A DNA stretch of 64,000 bases from Paracoccus homiensis (GCF_900111675.1 NZ_FOHO01000010.1:46023-110022); one strand, 5' to 3'; positions 24,962-34,885 are shown, counted from the first letter of the stretch. A program made the numbers and translations. The notes: generated from the sequence alone by a model not told the origin.

Positions 24962-26194
24962 ATGTATGATATGGCCGTCCTGTGGGACTGGATCTCTTTT
25001 TCGGTCCGCTGGCTGCATGTCATCGCCGCGATGGCCTGGATCGGGGCCTCGTTCTATTTCATCGCGCTCGACCTGATGCTGAAGCCCAACGATGCCCTGC
25101 CCGACGGTGCCTATGGCGAGGAATGGGAGGTGCATGGCGGCGGCTTCTATCACACCGTCAAATATCTGGTCGCCCCGGCCCGGATGCCCGAACATCTGAC
25201 ATGGCACAAATGGCAAAGCTATTCCACCTGGCTGTCGGGGGCGGCTTTGCTGATGATCGTCTACTGGGTCGGGGGCGAGCTGTTCCTGCTGGACCCGACC
25301 AAGGCCGATCTGGCGCTGTGGCAGGGGATCCTTCTGTCGGGCGGGTCGCTGACCATCGGCTGGCTGGCCTATGACCAGATGTGCAAATCGCGACTGTCGA
25401 ACCATCCGACCGTGCTGATGCTGCTGCTGTTCGTCATTCTGGTGATCATGTCCTGGGGGTATCACCAGATCTTCACGGGTCGCGCCGCGCTGCTGCATCT
25501 GGGGGCGTTCACCGCCACGATCATGACCGCGAACGTGTTTTTCCAGATCATGCCGAACCAGCGGATCGTGGTCGCCGATCTGAAGGCCGGCCGCGCGCCG
25601 GACCCCAAATACGGCAAGATCGCCAAGGTCCGTTCGACCCATAACAATTACCTGACGCTGCCGGTGGTGTTCCTGATGCTGTCGACCCATTACCCGCTGG
25701 CCTTTGCGACCCAGCATGCGTGGATCATCGCCAGCCTGATCTTTCTGACCGGGGTGTCGATCCGGCATTATTTCAACACCATGCACCGCACCGGCAAGGG
25801 CCCGAACTGGACCTGGGCCGTCACGGTCGTGCTGATGATCGTGATCGCCTGGCTGTCGACCGTTCCGGCGGGTGACAGCTATGATCAGGCCGCAGCCCGC
25901 CCCCTGACCGCGCAGGAACAGAAATATGCCCAGGCCCAAGGCTTTCAGGACGCCTATGACACGGTGATCGGCAACTGCTCGATGTGCCACGCGCGCGAAC
26001 CGTCCTGGACCGGCATCCGGTGGGCGCCGCGCGGCGTGGTGCTGGAAACCGAAAGCGATGTCGCCCGCCATGCCGCGCAGATCTATCTGCAGGCGGGCCT
26101 GAGCCACGCGATGCCGCCCCCCAGTGCCATCCAGATGGATGAGGATGCCCGCCGCGACATCGTGGCCTGGGTCCGCGAGGTTCGGGGACACTAG
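24962..26194 (+). CDS. puuD: Membrane urate hydroxylase with C-terminal cytochrome c domain
   Basis: The 410-residue protein is a PuuD-type urate hydroxylase. Eight or nine hydrophobic helices fill residues 10-305, and a C-terminal c-type cytochrome domain with the haem-binding CSMCH motif (about residues 339-343) faces the periplasm. PuuD converts urate to 5-hydroxyisourate and passes electrons to the respiratory chain through the haem rather than to oxygen. I start at ATG 24962 after an AGGAGAG Shine-Dalgarno; an in-frame upstream ATG at 24884 lies in the promoter region. It is divergent from the LysR gene. Confidence 0.92.
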   Translation: MYDMAVLWDWISFSVRWLHVIAAMAWIGASFYFIALDLMLKPNDALPDGAYGEEWEVHGGGFYHTVKYLVAPARMPEHLTWHKWQSYSTWLSGAALLMIVYWVGGELFLLDPTKADLALWQGILLSGGSLTIGWLAYDQMCKSRLSNHPTVLMLLLFVILVIMSWGYHQIFTGRAALLHLGAFTATIMTANVFFQIMPNQRIVVADLKAGRAPDPKYGKIAKVRSTHNNYLTLPVVFLMLSTHYPLAFATQHAWIIASLIFLTGVSIRHYFNTMHRTGKGPNWTWAVTVVLMIVIAWLSTVPAGDSYDQAAARPLTAQEQKYAQAQGFQDAYDTVIGNCSMCHAREPSWTGIRWAPRGVVLETESDVARHAAQIYLQAGLSHAMPPPSAIQMDEDARRDIVAWVREVRGH

Positions 26195-26374
26195 CCCCAC
26201 CACCCCGACAGCCCCACACCATCTTACCGGATCGGAACATGCCGATGCGGCCTTTGGCGTTTGAACCGTCGCGGTCGCCGCCATCCGATGCCCGGGGATT
26301 GGGTCGGATTGACATTTCCGATAGATTCGCTCAGTTAATCGTCATCAACCGCCGCAAGACACGGTGACGCACCA

Positions 26375-26397
26375 CCCGGGAAAGCCGATTTCCCGGG
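26375..26397. promoter_or_regulatory. 9-bp inverted repeat in the leader of the TonB receptor gene
   Basis: CCCGGGAAA-N5-TTTCCCGGG is a perfect palindrome 36 nt before the receptor start. The 238-nt gap upstream also has a TTGACA at 26309-26314 without a strong -10. The repeat could be an operator, an RNA hairpin controlling translation or an attenuator. No T-run follows directly. Confidence 0.5.
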
Positions 26398-26432
26398 GCG
26401 TTCCCCTTTACTGCCCAATCAGGACGCACCCG

Positions 26433-28490
26433 ATGACCCATCCGCTGATCGCTTTTCTTCTGGCCAGCAGCGCCGCAACCTCTGCCCTTGCGCAGGACAC
26501 GACCTATGTTCTGCCGGAAATCACGCTGGAGGCGGAAAGCAACACGACACTGGTACAGGACGGCTATGTCGCCACGCGCAGCAGACAGGCCACCAAGCTG
26601 GACACCCCTGTCGGCAAGATCCCGCAGGCCGTGTCGATCATCACGCAGGATCAGGTCGAGGATCAGGCGCCGCGCTTTCTGAACGAGGCGCTTGGCTATA
26701 CCGCAGGGGCGAACCCCAACAGCTATGGTTTTGACAACCGTTTCGATGCCTTTTTCCTGCGCGGCTTTCCCGCCTATTACAACGGCTATTTCCGCGACGG
26801 CCTGCGGCAGGTCAACGCGCCGACCGCCTGGTTCAAGACCGAACCCTATGGCCTTGAGGGTGTCGCCGTCCTGAAAGGCCCGAACTCGTCCCTGTTTGGT
26901 GTCAGCGGTCCGGGCGGCATCGTCAACCTTGTGACCAAGCGCCCGAAAGACAGCCCCTATCAGGAACTGCGCGCCACGACCGGCGCCAATGACCGTGCCG
27001 AGATCGCGGCCGACTGGTCCGGGCCCATCGCCGAGGGCAGCGATGTCAGCTATCGCCTGACCGGGCTTTACCGCAACGCCAACAGCGATCTGGCCGGGTA
27101 CAGGGATGACAAGGTCTATGTCGCGCCCTCGCTCAGCTGGGACAATGGCTATACCCGCGCCACGGTTCTGGCGGAATATTCGCGTTCGACCACGGGGGGC
27201 ACAGCCAGCTTCTACAACCCGTCCTATGGCGTGGCCTCGACCCTGTATAATGGCGACCCCGATTATAACGATTTCGATCAGGACCAGTGGCGCATCGGCT
27301 ACGAGGTCGAACATGACCTGACCCCGGACCTGACCCTGCGCCAAAGCTTTCGCGCCGCGCGGGTCGCCGCCGATCTGGAATACAGCGGTTTTTACGCGCT
27401 GGATGACGGGCTGAGCCGCTATTGGGGCCATTACCGCGAAGAGGTCGAGACCCAGACCCTGGACAGCGGCATCCGCTGGCATGTCGCCACCGGCGCCCTG
27501 CAGCACGAGGTTCTTGCCGGGATCGACCTCAGCCGCACCGATTACGACAGCGCCGCGACCCTTGGCTATGTCTCGGCTGCGGATACGGCGGCTGCCGATC
27601 TGGTCTTTGACGGCGCGCAGGTTACCGAACAGGCCGGGATCTATCTGCATGACCAGATCGCGTGGCAGAACTGGCAGGCCTTTGTCAGCGCGCGCTATGA
27701 CCGGGTTCGCATCGACTCGACCGCGGATGATGGCAGCGTCACGAAACAGACGGATAATGGCCGGTCGGGGCGCGTCGCCCTCAGCTATGATTTCCAGAAC
27801 GGCGTCATGGCCTATGGCAGCCTTGCCACCTCGTTCGCGCCCAATACCGGCTTTGTCTATGACGGTGCGACGGATGACATGGGCCGTCCCGCCGCAGCCA
27901 CCCAATCGACACAGCGCGAGATCGGCGTGAAATACGCACCCGAAGGCACCAACCTGCTGTTGTCGGCCGCCGTTTTCGACATCGATCAGCGCGACGGCGT
28001 GGTGCTGGATGCCTCCTCGGGAGTCAACCGTCAGCGGCAGCTGGACCTGAGCAGCCGCGGGTTCGAACTTGAGGCGCAGGCGACCTGGAACAATGGCTGG
28101 GGTCTGATCGCCAGCTATGCCCATCAGAAGATGACCATTGATCGCGGCGCAAGCGGCACGAATGGAAACGAGCTGTCGGCCACGCCGAACGACACATTGT
28201 CGGTCTGGGCGAAATATGATGTGACATCCGGCCCGATGCAGGGCCTGGGTCTGGGCGCCGGGCTTCGCTATGTCAGCGACAGCTTTGGCGACGACCAGAA
28301 CAGCTTTGAAAATGACGACCGCACCTTCGTGGATCTGGCCGTCAGCTATGATCTGCCACAGGCCGAAGGCGTGCAGATGCAGCTGAACGTGAAGAACGTC
28401 TTTGATCAGGACAAGCAGATGTGCACCGCCGGTTATTGCTATCGCGACGAAGGCCGCACCTGGACGGCCAGCATCAGCCGGCGCTTCTGA
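26433..28490 (+). CDS. TonB-dependent siderophore receptor
   Basis: The 685-residue outer-membrane precursor has a signal peptide (1-20, TSALAQ|D) and a plug domain with [14 protein letters not shown] and [14 protein letters not shown]...[12 protein letters not shown] 22-strand barrel follows and ends in the terminal phenylalanine motif (TASISRRF). This is the FhuA/FpvA-type layout for ferric siderophores. ATG 26433 follows AGGA and is at the signal peptide; an in-frame start at 26364 would put the leader palindrome inside the gene. It overlaps the following MFS gene by 1 nt (TGATG). The ligand is unknown. Confidence 0.9.
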   Translation: MTHPLIAFLLASSAATSALAQDTTYVLPEITLEAESNTTLVQDGYVATRSRQATKLDTPVGKIPQAVSIITQDQVEDQAPRFLNEALGYTAGANPNSYGFDNRFDAFFLRGFPAYYNGYFRDGLRQVNAPTAWFKTEPYGLEGVAVLKGPNSSLFGVSGPGGIVNLVTKRPKDSPYQELRATTGANDRAEIAADWSGPIAEGSDVSYRLTGLYRNANSDLAGYRDDKVYVAPSLSWDNGYTRATVLAEYSRSTTGGTASFYNPSYGVASTLYNGDPDYNDFDQDQWRIGYEVEHDLTPDLTLRQSFRAARVAADLEYSGFYALDDGLSRYWGHYREEVETQTLDSGIRWHVATGALQHEVLAGIDLSRTDYDSAATLGYVSAADTAAADLVFDGAQVTEQAGIYLHDQIAWQNWQAFVSARYDRVRIDSTADDGSVTKQTDNGRSGRVALSYDFQNGVMAYGSLATSFAPNTGFVYDGATDDMGRPAAATQSTQREIGVKYAPEGTNLLLSAAVFDIDQRDGVVLDASSGVNRQRQLDLSSRGFELEAQATWNNGWGLIASYAHQKMTIDRGASGTNGNELSATPNDTLSVWAKYDVTSGPMQGLGLGAGLRYVSDSFGDDQNSFENDDRTFVDLAVSYDLPQAEGVQMQLNVKNVFDQDKQMCTAGYCYRDEGRTWTASISRRF

Positions 28491-29698
28491 TGCCGCGCGC
28501 AGGGGACGCGATGGTTCTGTCGGGGCTTTGGGCGGCCTATATCGCCCAAAGCGTGATCGGCGGGCTGACCTGGGGCGGCTTGCCCGCCGTTCTGCGCGAT
28601 CAGGGCCTGCCCCTGGACCGGATCGGGCTGCTGTCGCTGCTGATCGCGCCCTGGGCGCTGAAATTCCTGTGGTCGCCCCGGATCGAGGGTTGGCGCATCC
28701 GTCCCGGCAGGTCGCCGCGCACCGCCCAGGTGATCCTGTGGACCGGGACCGTCGCCGTGGCCGGTCTGATCCTGTCCGGCTGGTTGGGTCTGGTGCCGCT
28801 GCTGCCGGTTCTGGCCTGCCTGATGGTCGTCGCCATCGCGACCTCGACCGCCGATATCGCGGTGGACGGCCATGCCGTCGGCGTTCTGGCACGGCGACAG
28901 CATGGCTGGGGCAATGCCGCGCAGGTCGGCGGGGCCTATGTCGGGTCGGCCATCGGCGGCGGCCTGCTGCTGGTACTGACTGCGGCGATGGGCTGGCAGG
29001 GGGCCGTTTGGGCGCTGGCGGCACTGGTCGCGGCGCTGCTGGGATGGTTCGCGCTGACCGCGCGCAACGCCCCGCCTGCACCATGGAATGGCGCCGAACC
29101 CAGCCTGCGTCGCGCCCTGTCCCGCCTCGAGATCCGCAAGGGCCTGTGGCTGGCCGGCAGCTTTGTTCTGGCCCAGAAATTTGCCTTGGGGATGTTCGGG
29201 CCGTTCCTGATCGACCAGGGGCTGCCGCTGGTCACGGTCGGTCTGCTCAGCGGCTTTGGCAGTCTGGTCCTGGGCCTGACGGGCGCGGTGATCGGCGGTG
29301 CCAGCGTGCGCCGCTTCGGCGTCCATGCGACCCTGCTGGCCGCGCTGGCAGTTCAGGGGCTGTGCATGGCCGGGCTGATGCTGGGCGCGGCAGGCGGCAT
29401 TCCGGTGCCCGTGCTGGCCGGGATCTGCCTTCTTTCGGGATCGGCGCTGCTGTCCTTTGGTTTCACCGCGCTTTACGCCCAGTTCATGCGCTGGTCGGAT
29501 CAGGCGCAGGGCGGCGTGGATTTCACGCTGTTTCAATGCATGGATGGCGGGCTTAGCATGGCGATCGGCACAATCGCCGGATTCCTGGCCCAGCAGGCCG
29601 GATATGGCACGCTTTTCGGCACCGCGCTGACGCTTGGGCTGATCTCGGGGATGGCGCTTGTGTGGCGGCGATCCGCGATCACGACCCCTGCTGGCTAA
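28490..29698 (+). CDS. MFS permease, RhtX/FptX-like siderophore transporter
   Basis: The 402-residue membrane protein has about 12 hydrophobic helices and the N-terminal [36 protein letters not shown] pattern seen in RhtX/FptX and AmpG-like carriers. RhtX/FptX permeases move intact ferri-siderophores from periplasm to cytoplasm as single proteins. Coupling to the receptor (TGATG overlap) supports that role over AmpG-type muropeptide import. A second in-frame ATG at 28511 has AGGGGA 4 nt upstream and could be the real start. The 3' end overlaps the convergent sulfotransferase gene by 20 nt. Confidence 0.8.
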   Translation: MPRAGDAMVLSGLWAAYIAQSVIGGLTWGGLPAVLRDQGLPLDRIGLLSLLIAPWALKFLWSPRIEGWRIRPGRSPRTAQVILWTGTVAVAGLILSGWLGLVPLLPVLACLMVVAIATSTADIAVDGHAVGVLARRQHGWGNAAQVGGAYVGSAIGGGLLLVLTAAMGWQGAVWALAALVAALLGWFALTARNAPPAPWNGAEPSLRRALSRLEIRKGLWLAGSFVLAQKFALGMFGPFLIDQGLPLVTVGLLSGFGSLVLGLTGAVIGGASVRRFGVHATLLAALAVQGLCMAGLMLGAAGGIPVPVLAGICLLSGSALLSFGFTALYAQFMRWSDQAQGGVDFTLFQCMDGGLSMAIGTIAGFLAQQAGYGTLFGTALTLGLISGMALVWRRSAITTPAG

Positions 29699-30716
29699 GC
29701 AGATCCTGCTGCATCGCCTCGGCGCCGGCGGTCCAGTCGGCCAGCGCCCGTTGCGTCGAGGCAGGCAGATCAAGCCGCCGGGGCCGCACAAGGCGCGGGA
29801 TCTGCGCCGCCTGTGTCAGCCAATCCGGCGCAGCACCTTGATCCAGAAAGCCCGTCAGCCGGGTCAGAACGGCGGATGGGTCACGGACCAGATCGTCGTA
29901 ATGCAGGATCAGCCGGCGTTCCGGGTCGATCTGCCGAACAGCGGCCAGGCCGTGCCGCGTCAATGCCGACCAGAACGCGGCGCAGTCGCGCAACGAAGGC
30001 TGCCTTGCCAGGATCCGGTCGATGCGCAGCGTGCGCCCGCCCAGACGCGCGGCAAGATCGATCCAGCGGGCCCGCCCGATATGCCCATCCGGCGACAGCA
30101 CATCCAGCCCAAGAAGCCGCGCGTTCCGCCAGAACCAGATTGCCATGCGGGCGGGCAGATAGCGCTGCATCGACAGCGCGACATCGCGACCGTCCCGCAA
30201 CAGCACGACAAAGCGTGCCTCGGGAAATTCCTGCGTCAGCGTTTGCGCGGCGACCAGCGACCCACCCGACCGTTCGACCCAGAAGCCGCGCCCGGTCCGG
30301 GCGGCCAGCCATTGAAACAGGGCGTGGTAATGATCCGCCAGCGGCCTGACGGGCCGGGTCGCGAAATGTCTTTCCAGCTGATCGAACACGCTGTCGGGAT
30401 CGTCGAACAGATGCGGCAGGGTGACGGCAAGGATCGGCGGGCAGGCATGGGTATAGAACCGACGCGACGGCACGCAATGATACAGAAATTCGTCAGGGGC
30501 CGCGTCGGGATTGGCCAGCTTGCGTTGCAGCCGTCCGGGCGTGGACAGCCGCGCCCAGAAATCAGGCCCCGAAACCGGGCCGGGCAAAAGCCCCGCCGTC
30601 GCCTGATTGGTGATCAGTTCCGACAGGCTGAGGATCGCGGGATGCGTTCGCAGCATCTGCGACAGCATTGTCGAGCCGCATCGCGAGGCCCCCAGAACAA
30701 AGCACCCCTTCGTCAT
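29679..30716 (-). CDS. PAPS-dependent sulfotransferase-family protein
   Basis: The 345-residue protein starts with the 5'-phosphosulfate-binding loop [17 protein letters not shown] (residues 6-22) and has a probable 3'-phosphate-binding region ([14 protein letters not shown], about 173-186). It should transfer sulfate from PAPS to a hydroxyl or amine. It is the last gene of a five-gene operon with KAS III, an epimerase/reductase, an MBL hydrolase and an adenylating enzyme, and overlaps its upstream neighbour by ATGA. The acceptor is unknown; a lipid-derived product of the upstream genes is the natural guess. Confidence 0.83.
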   Translation of the reverse strand: MTKGCFVLGASRCGSTMLSQMLRTHPAILSLSELITNQATAGLLPGPVSGPDFWARLSTPGRLQRKLANPDAAPDEFLYHCVPSRRFYTHACPPILAVTLPHLFDDPDSVFDQLERHFATRPVRPLADHYHALFQWLAARTGRGFWVERSGGSLVAAQTLTQEFPEARFVVLLRDGRDVALSMQRYLPARMAIWFWRNARLLGLDVLSPDGHIGRARWIDLAARLGGRTLRIDRILARQPSLRDCAAFWSALTRHGLAAVRQIDPERRLILHYDDLVRDPSAVLTRLTGFLDQGAAPDWLTQAAQIPRLVRPRRLDLPASTQRALADWTAGAEAMQQDLLSQQGS

Positions 30717-31960
30717 CTGACCACCTCGACCCGGCGCAGCTTGCGATCGGCGGGCGGAACCAGATGCGCGGTCCCGGCCCTGACCTCGACCCCCGGAAAG
30801 CCTGTCTGCAAGGCGGCGGCCAGCGCGGTTCGCGCGGCGTCAAGCGTAGCCCCCGCGCAGGACCGGGGCAGCAGCAATTCGACCTGCGCCGGCCCGATCT
30901 GGCGGATGCGGAAATCGGTGATGCCGCGATCGGCATCAAGAACCGCGTTGCGCAGCACATCCGGCGTCACGCAGGCGCCATTCGGAAAGCGGAACATGTC
31001 ATCCATGCGGCCCACCACCTCGGACACCGCTTGCAGCGGCGATCCGCACGGACAGGGTTCGGGCGACAGGCGCAGAAGGTCGTTCATGCGGTATCGCGCC
31101 ATGATCTGAAAGCGCCGGGCAAAGCTGCTGATCAGGGGCGTGACCAACCCGTTCCCGGCATCCTCGAATTCAAAGAAGGTCGAATCCTCGGCCAGATGCA
31201 GGCTGCCTTGCGCACAGGTGACGGCGAACAGGCCTTCGCTGGCCATGTATATCTGTCCAAGCGGGACGCCAAAGCCCGCCTCGATGATGGGACGATCGAT
31301 CGGGTCAAGGGTCTCGGCCGCCGAAAAGACGCGGCGCGGGGTCAAGCGCGGACCGTTTTCAACCATCAGCCGCAACAGCCGGGGCGGCGCGACAAGCACC
31401 GTGGGATCAAAGCCCCGCAACTGCGGGGTCAGGCGGTCCAGACCCTGACGCAGATCCAGGAAGCGGATGCCCAACAACCCGCTGCGCCGCGCGGTGTCAT
31501 ACAGGTCCGACGATTGCGGCAGAAGGATCGCCACCCGATCCCGCCCGATCCGCAGATCGGGCAGCGCCTTTGCCAGAATGGCCCCGAACCACTGCGCCCG
31601 TTCACGCGCGGTGACGCAATACAATGTGCGGTTGCCCGATGTCCCCGTGCTGACGCCCAGACTGACAGGCCCGATGCGACCTGTGTCATGAACCGCGGCC
31701 CAGCCCTGATCGGCGGTGATGCGGCCTTGGTTAAAGTCGTGGAACGCCGCCATGACCTGCGCCTTGTCGGTGATCGGCAGGTCGCCAAGCCGGGTCGGCG
31801 CCAAGCCCCGATACTGCCCGACCCGTGGCAGGTCGCGGGCCAGCCAATGGTCCATTCGCGCCGCCTGCCATTGCTGGAACTGGGACCGGGACATCCTCGG
31901 GCCGGAACAGCGACGGGCGGTGCGATAGGCCGCGATCCCGGCCAGAGCCCGGCCGATCAT
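30713..31960 (-). CDS. F390-synthetase/PaaK-like adenylate-forming enzyme
   Basis: The 415-residue protein belongs to the phenylacetate-CoA ligase/coenzyme F390 synthetase group. The ATP-binding loop VSTGTSGNRTLY is at about residues 103-114, and the MARYRMNDLLRL and VVGRMDDMFRFPNG segments are equivalent to the late ANL motifs. Such enzymes activate a carboxylate or phenol as an adenylate. The substrate is unknown. It overlaps both neighbours by 4 nt (ATGA). No F420 genes are in the window, so the F390 name is only a family label. Confidence 0.78.
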   Translation of the reverse strand: MIGRALAGIAAYRTARRCSGPRMSRSQFQQWQAARMDHWLARDLPRVGQYRGLAPTRLGDLPITDKAQVMAAFHDFNQGRITADQGWAAVHDTGRIGPVSLGVSTGTSGNRTLYCVTARERAQWFGAILAKALPDLRIGRDRVAILLPQSSDLYDTARRSGLLGIRFLDLRQGLDRLTPQLRGFDPTVLVAPPRLLRLMVENGPRLTPRRVFSAAETLDPIDRPIIEAGFGVPLGQIYMASEGLFAVTCAQGSLHLAEDSTFFEFEDAGNGLVTPLISSFARRFQIMARYRMNDLLRLSPEPCPCGSPLQAVSEVVGRMDDMFRFPNGACVTPDVLRNAVLDADRGITDFRIRQIGPAQVELLLPRSCAGATLDAARTALAAALQTGFPGVEVRAGTAHLVPPADRKLRRVEVVR

Positions 31961-32778
31961 GTCAGATCATAGCGGTTGGGCCGCGGATCGTGGCACAGGA
32001 TGACGGGATGGCCCGCCGCCTTTATCGCGGCCAGCCGGCGCAGGCTGTCACGGGCCGCGCGGGCCGAATGCAGCACCAGACGCGCGGGCGGACCGGGCAA
32101 TTGGCCACAATCCAGATCCTCGCCAACCCATGCCGCGTCGCACCCATAGACCGGGCTGCCCGCGACCGTCGGAAACCACAGCCCGATATGCCCTGCCGCA
32201 TGTCCCGGCAGCGGCATCGCAATCATGCTGCCATCGCCGAACAGGTCGCGGCCATCCGCGCGACCATCCGCGCGACCATCCGGGGCTGCAATCGTCGGCG
32301 CATCCTCGATGAATTCAAGTCGCTGCGGGAAATCCGGCGGCAGCAGTTCGGTGAAGACGCCATGCGACAGGGCCGCGATCGGGCCGCGACCCGGAACCGC
32401 CTGCCGCGACAGGACCAGCCGCGCATGGGGCAGCAGCGCCAGCCCCGCGACATGGTCCGCATGCAGATGGGTCAGCACAACCGTGCGGATATCGGCAGGC
32501 CGTGCGCCCACGCGGTCCAGCACCGCAGGCAAGGCCCCCTTGGCCAGCAGGTCGGGCCGCAAGACACGGGCATAGGCTTTCAGCGCGGCGCTGCGCCCTG
32601 CCCCCTGCGTGACGGCGGGACCATAGCCCGTGTCGATCAGGACCAACCCCTGCGAGGGGTGCCGGAACAGTCCAAAGCGGGTCCGCAGCACCAGCTTGCG
32701 GTGAAACGATCCCCCCGCCTGCACCAGACGCTGCCGCACGTGAAGATCCGCCGAGTTTGCAAAGAACAGTTGGCTCAT
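31957..32778 (-). CDS. MBL-fold metallo-hydrolase of the KAS III operon
   Basis: The 273-residue protein has the complete zinc-binding motif THLHADH (residues 103-109), GH at 192-193 and a CDAAW aspartate, in an arrangement like N-acylhomoserine lactonases and other small-ester hydrolases. It could open a lactone or cleave a thioester made by the operon (inference). An in-frame DGRADGRADGR repeat at residues 167-177 lies in a surface loop and comes from a 12-bp tandem repeat. The start at 32778 overlaps the epimerase stop as ATGA; an upstream in-frame start at 32874 lies within that gene. Confidence 0.82.
   Translation of the reverse strand: MSQLFFANSADLHVRQRLVQAGGSFHRKLVLRTRFGLFRHPSQGLVLIDTGYGPAVTQGAGRSAALKAYARVLRPDLLAKGALPAVLDRVGARPADIRTVVLTHLHADHVAGLALLPHARLVLSRQAVPGRGPIAALSHGVFTELLPPDFPQRLEFIEDAPTIAAPDGRADGRADGRDLFGDGSMIAMPLPGHAAGHIGLWFPTVAGSPVYGCDAAWVGEDLDCGQLPGPPARLVLHSARAARDSLRRLAAIKAAGHPVILCHDPRPNRYDLT
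32251..32282. repeat. 12-bp tandem repeat inside the MBL gene
   Basis: The unit CCATCCGCGCGA is repeated in frame about 2.7 times and encodes Asp-Gly-Arg-Ala. It is a short minisatellite that adds a loop to the MBL protein and could vary in copy number among strains. Confidence 0.7.
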
Positions 32779-33779
32779 GCGGCGCGGTCCTTGGGGCCGA
32801 AGGTGCGGCGCAGGCCATCGGCAAAATCGACCTGCGGCGACCAACCCAGATGATCGCGGGCCTGATCCAGACACAGGCTTTGCGCATAGGCCAGCAAGGC
32901 AAGGCCATAGCGGGTCACGGGCGGCTCATCCTGGCGGCGCAGGATCAGCCATGTCTTTTCCAGCAGCGCCGCAGTCCACAGGCTGGGCCGCAGCGGCACC
33001 GCACGCCAATGCACGCCGATACCGGCCCGTGCCGCCGCGCATTCGATGATGTCGCGCACCGCCACCACCTGACCGGACGAGATGTTGAACACACGCCCGT
33101 TGCAATCGTCGGGCGCGCGCAGCGCCGCGATCACGGCGCCGATGACATCGTCGATATGCGTCAGGTCGATCCGCCCCGCGCCACCACGAAACAGCGGCAA
33201 AGGCCCCCGCCGCGCGGCCGTCAGCAGGCGGGGCAGCAGATGCGCGTCGCCCTGCCCATAGACTCCGCGCGGACGCAGGATGATCGGGCGCAGGTCCGGA
33301 TGGGACAGGACCAGTTCCTCGGCGCGACGCTTGCTGGCGGCGTAGTAGGTATAGGGGCGGGGCAGCGGATCGCTTTCCTTCAGGTCCAGTTGATCGCGCG
33401 GCGCGAAGGCGACCGACGGGGATGACACATGCACGAACCGACCCGCGCCCAGATCACGCGCAGCCCGCAGCAGATTGGCTGTCGCGGCGATATTGTCGCG
33501 CTGGAACAGATGCCAGGAACCAGCCGCAGCCGACCTCGCGGCCGCATGAATGATCGCATCGATCGGCCCGATCCGCGCCAGTCTGGCCGCCGCATCGGAA
33601 GCCGACAGGTCCAGTTGCAAGGGCACGGCCCCGTCCCGCGCCAATTGATCCAGCCGCGATTGTTGACGCCCCTGGGCCACGACCTGCGCCCCTTGATCCA
33701 GCAGATGCGCGACCAGCCCGCCGCCCAGAAAGCCCGTCGCGCCCGTCACCAGCAGCCGTTGTCCGGCAAGCGCGCTCAT
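32775..33779 (-). CDS. NAD(P)-dependent epimerase/reductase (extended SDR, OleD-like position)
   Basis: The 334-residue protein has the Rossmann motif VTGATGFLGG (residues 11-20) and the catalytic YYAASK (Tyr146, Lys150) with SS at 119-120, as in extended SDRs. Members in operons with KAS III-type condensing enzymes, such as OleD, reduce beta-keto acids. That is a plausible role here, but sugar epimerase activity cannot be excluded from the fold alone. It overlaps both neighbours by 4 nt. Confidence 0.8.
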   Translation of the reverse strand: MSALAGQRLLVTGATGFLGGGLVAHLLDQGAQVVAQGRQQSRLDQLARDGAVPLQLDLSASDAAARLARIGPIDAIIHAAARSAAAGSWHLFQRDNIAATANLLRAARDLGAGRFVHVSSPSVAFAPRDQLDLKESDPLPRPYTYYAASKRRAEELVLSHPDLRPIILRPRGVYGQGDAHLLPRLLTAARRGPLPLFRGGAGRIDLTHIDDVIGAVIAALRAPDDCNGRVFNISSGQVVAVRDIIECAAARAGIGVHWRAVPLRPSLWTAALLEKTWLILRRQDEPPVTRYGLALLAYAQSLCLDQARDHLGWSPQVDFADGLRRTFGPKDRAA

Positions 33780-34786
33780 ATCCGCACCGCCAGCCCGCCG
33801 AAACCGACCCCGGCCGACGTGCCCAGCATCAGCACCCGCGAGCCCGGCCCGATACGCCCCTCGGCGATGGATTTCGACAGGACCGTGGGGACCGAAGCCG
33901 CGATCATGTTGCCGATCTGCCCCGCGTGATCCGCGATACGGTCCGGCGGCAGGATCGTGCGCCGCGCCAGATGACGCAGGGCATGGGGGCTTGCCTGATG
34001 CGGCACGACCAGATCGATGTCATCCGGGTTCCATCCGGCCCGGTTCAGAAGGCGCGTGATGAAGGCCGGGAAATGCCGCAAGGTCAGGGCGAACAAACGC
34101 TTGCCATCCATCCGGAAGCTGGCCAGATCGCGAATATTGCCCGGGTGGTCGCGCAGATCGTGGCGGGTGCCTCCGGCCTCGATCTGACAGGCCTCCCAGC
34201 CGCTGGGATAGGCTTCCATCGCCGCCGCGCAGATGCCGTGATCGCCGCTGTCATCCGCCGACAGAACCGCCGCCGCCGCGCCATCGCCGAACAGCGCGGC
34301 AACCGCGGGATCGCTGTCCCAGGGCAACCCGCGTGTCGCCACCTCGGAACTGACGATCAGCGCATGCCGCGCCCGCCCCGCGCCCAACAGATGCGCCGCA
34401 AGGTCGAAAGCCGTCATGAAGGAAATGCAGGTCGTGTTCACATCGAAGGCGGCAAAGCTGCCATCGGCAAGACCCAGTCTGCGCGCGATCAGCGGCGCGG
34501 TCGAGGGCAGCGCCTGATACCCGATCCCGCAGGCCGAGATCACCAGGCCGATATCTGCGGCACTCAACCCCGCTGCGGTCAGGGCGCGTTCCGCCACGAC
34601 CGCAGCCATGTCGATCTGATCCTCGTCCGTCGCATAGTGGCGGGTCGCCACGCCCGTCTGGCCCTGCAGGGTTCCCGCAGGCAGTCCGTGGGCGCGGTCC
34701 AGCTGATCGCTGGCAATCGGTGAACCCGGCAGGTGATGCGCGATCCCGGCAATCCGCACCGGCAGAAATGCCCCCGTCTGATCCAT
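33776..34786 (-). CDS. KAS III-type condensing enzyme (FabH/OleA-like)
   Basis: The 336-residue protein has a thiolase fold with the full Cys-His-Asn triad: Cys120 in NTTCISF, His263 in VPHQASPHA and Asn293 in GQIGNMIAAS. FabH makes acetoacetyl-ACP, while OleA-like relatives condense two acyl-CoAs. This one is first in a secondary-type operon and away from fab genes, so a specialised condensation is likelier than housekeeping FabH. I start at ATG 34786 (MDQTGAFLPVRI). An in-frame ATG at 34807 adds MPRGDSA and has little Shine-Dalgarno. Confidence 0.84.
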   Translation of the reverse strand: MDQTGAFLPVRIAGIAHHLPGSPIASDQLDRAHGLPAGTLQGQTGVATRHYATDEDQIDMAAVVAERALTAAGLSAADIGLVISACGIGYQALPSTAPLIARRLGLADGSFAAFDVNTTCISFMTAFDLAAHLLGAGRARHALIVSSEVATRGLPWDSDPAVAALFGDGAAAAVLSADDSGDHGICAAAMEAYPSGWEACQIEAGGTRHDLRDHPGNIRDLASFRMDGKRLFALTLRHFPAFITRLLNRAGWNPDDIDLVVPHQASPHALRHLARRTILPPDRIADHAGQIGNMIAASVPTVLSKSIAEGRIGPGSRVLMLGTSAGVGFGGLAVRI

Positions 34787-34821
34787 CGCGCTATCCCCCC
34801 TCGGCACCTTTTCAGCAAGGT

Positions 34822-34831
34822 TACATATGTA
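34822..34831. promoter_or_regulatory. Palindrome TACATATGTA upstream of the KAS III operon
   Basis: A perfect 10-bp palindrome lies 36 nt upstream of the KAS III start, in the 99-nt gap to the membrane-protein gene and about where a promoter -10 would be. It may be an operator for a regulator encoded elsewhere. Confidence 0.4.
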
Positions 34832-34885
34832 CCAATCCGCCCAAGGTCGAGTGCCCGGCCAAAAGCCCGCCGCATCTGACCGCGA

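Noticed and set aside
26331..29084. Open frame of about 917 codons on the minus strand
   Set aside because: It lies antisense to the TonB receptor and MFS genes, which both have clear family motifs. Its composition is Arg/Pro/Ala-rich, as in GC-driven mirror frames.
32251..32282. Possible CRISPR or mobile repeat
   Set aside because: It is a short in-frame 12-bp tandem repeat in the MBL gene, with no spacers.
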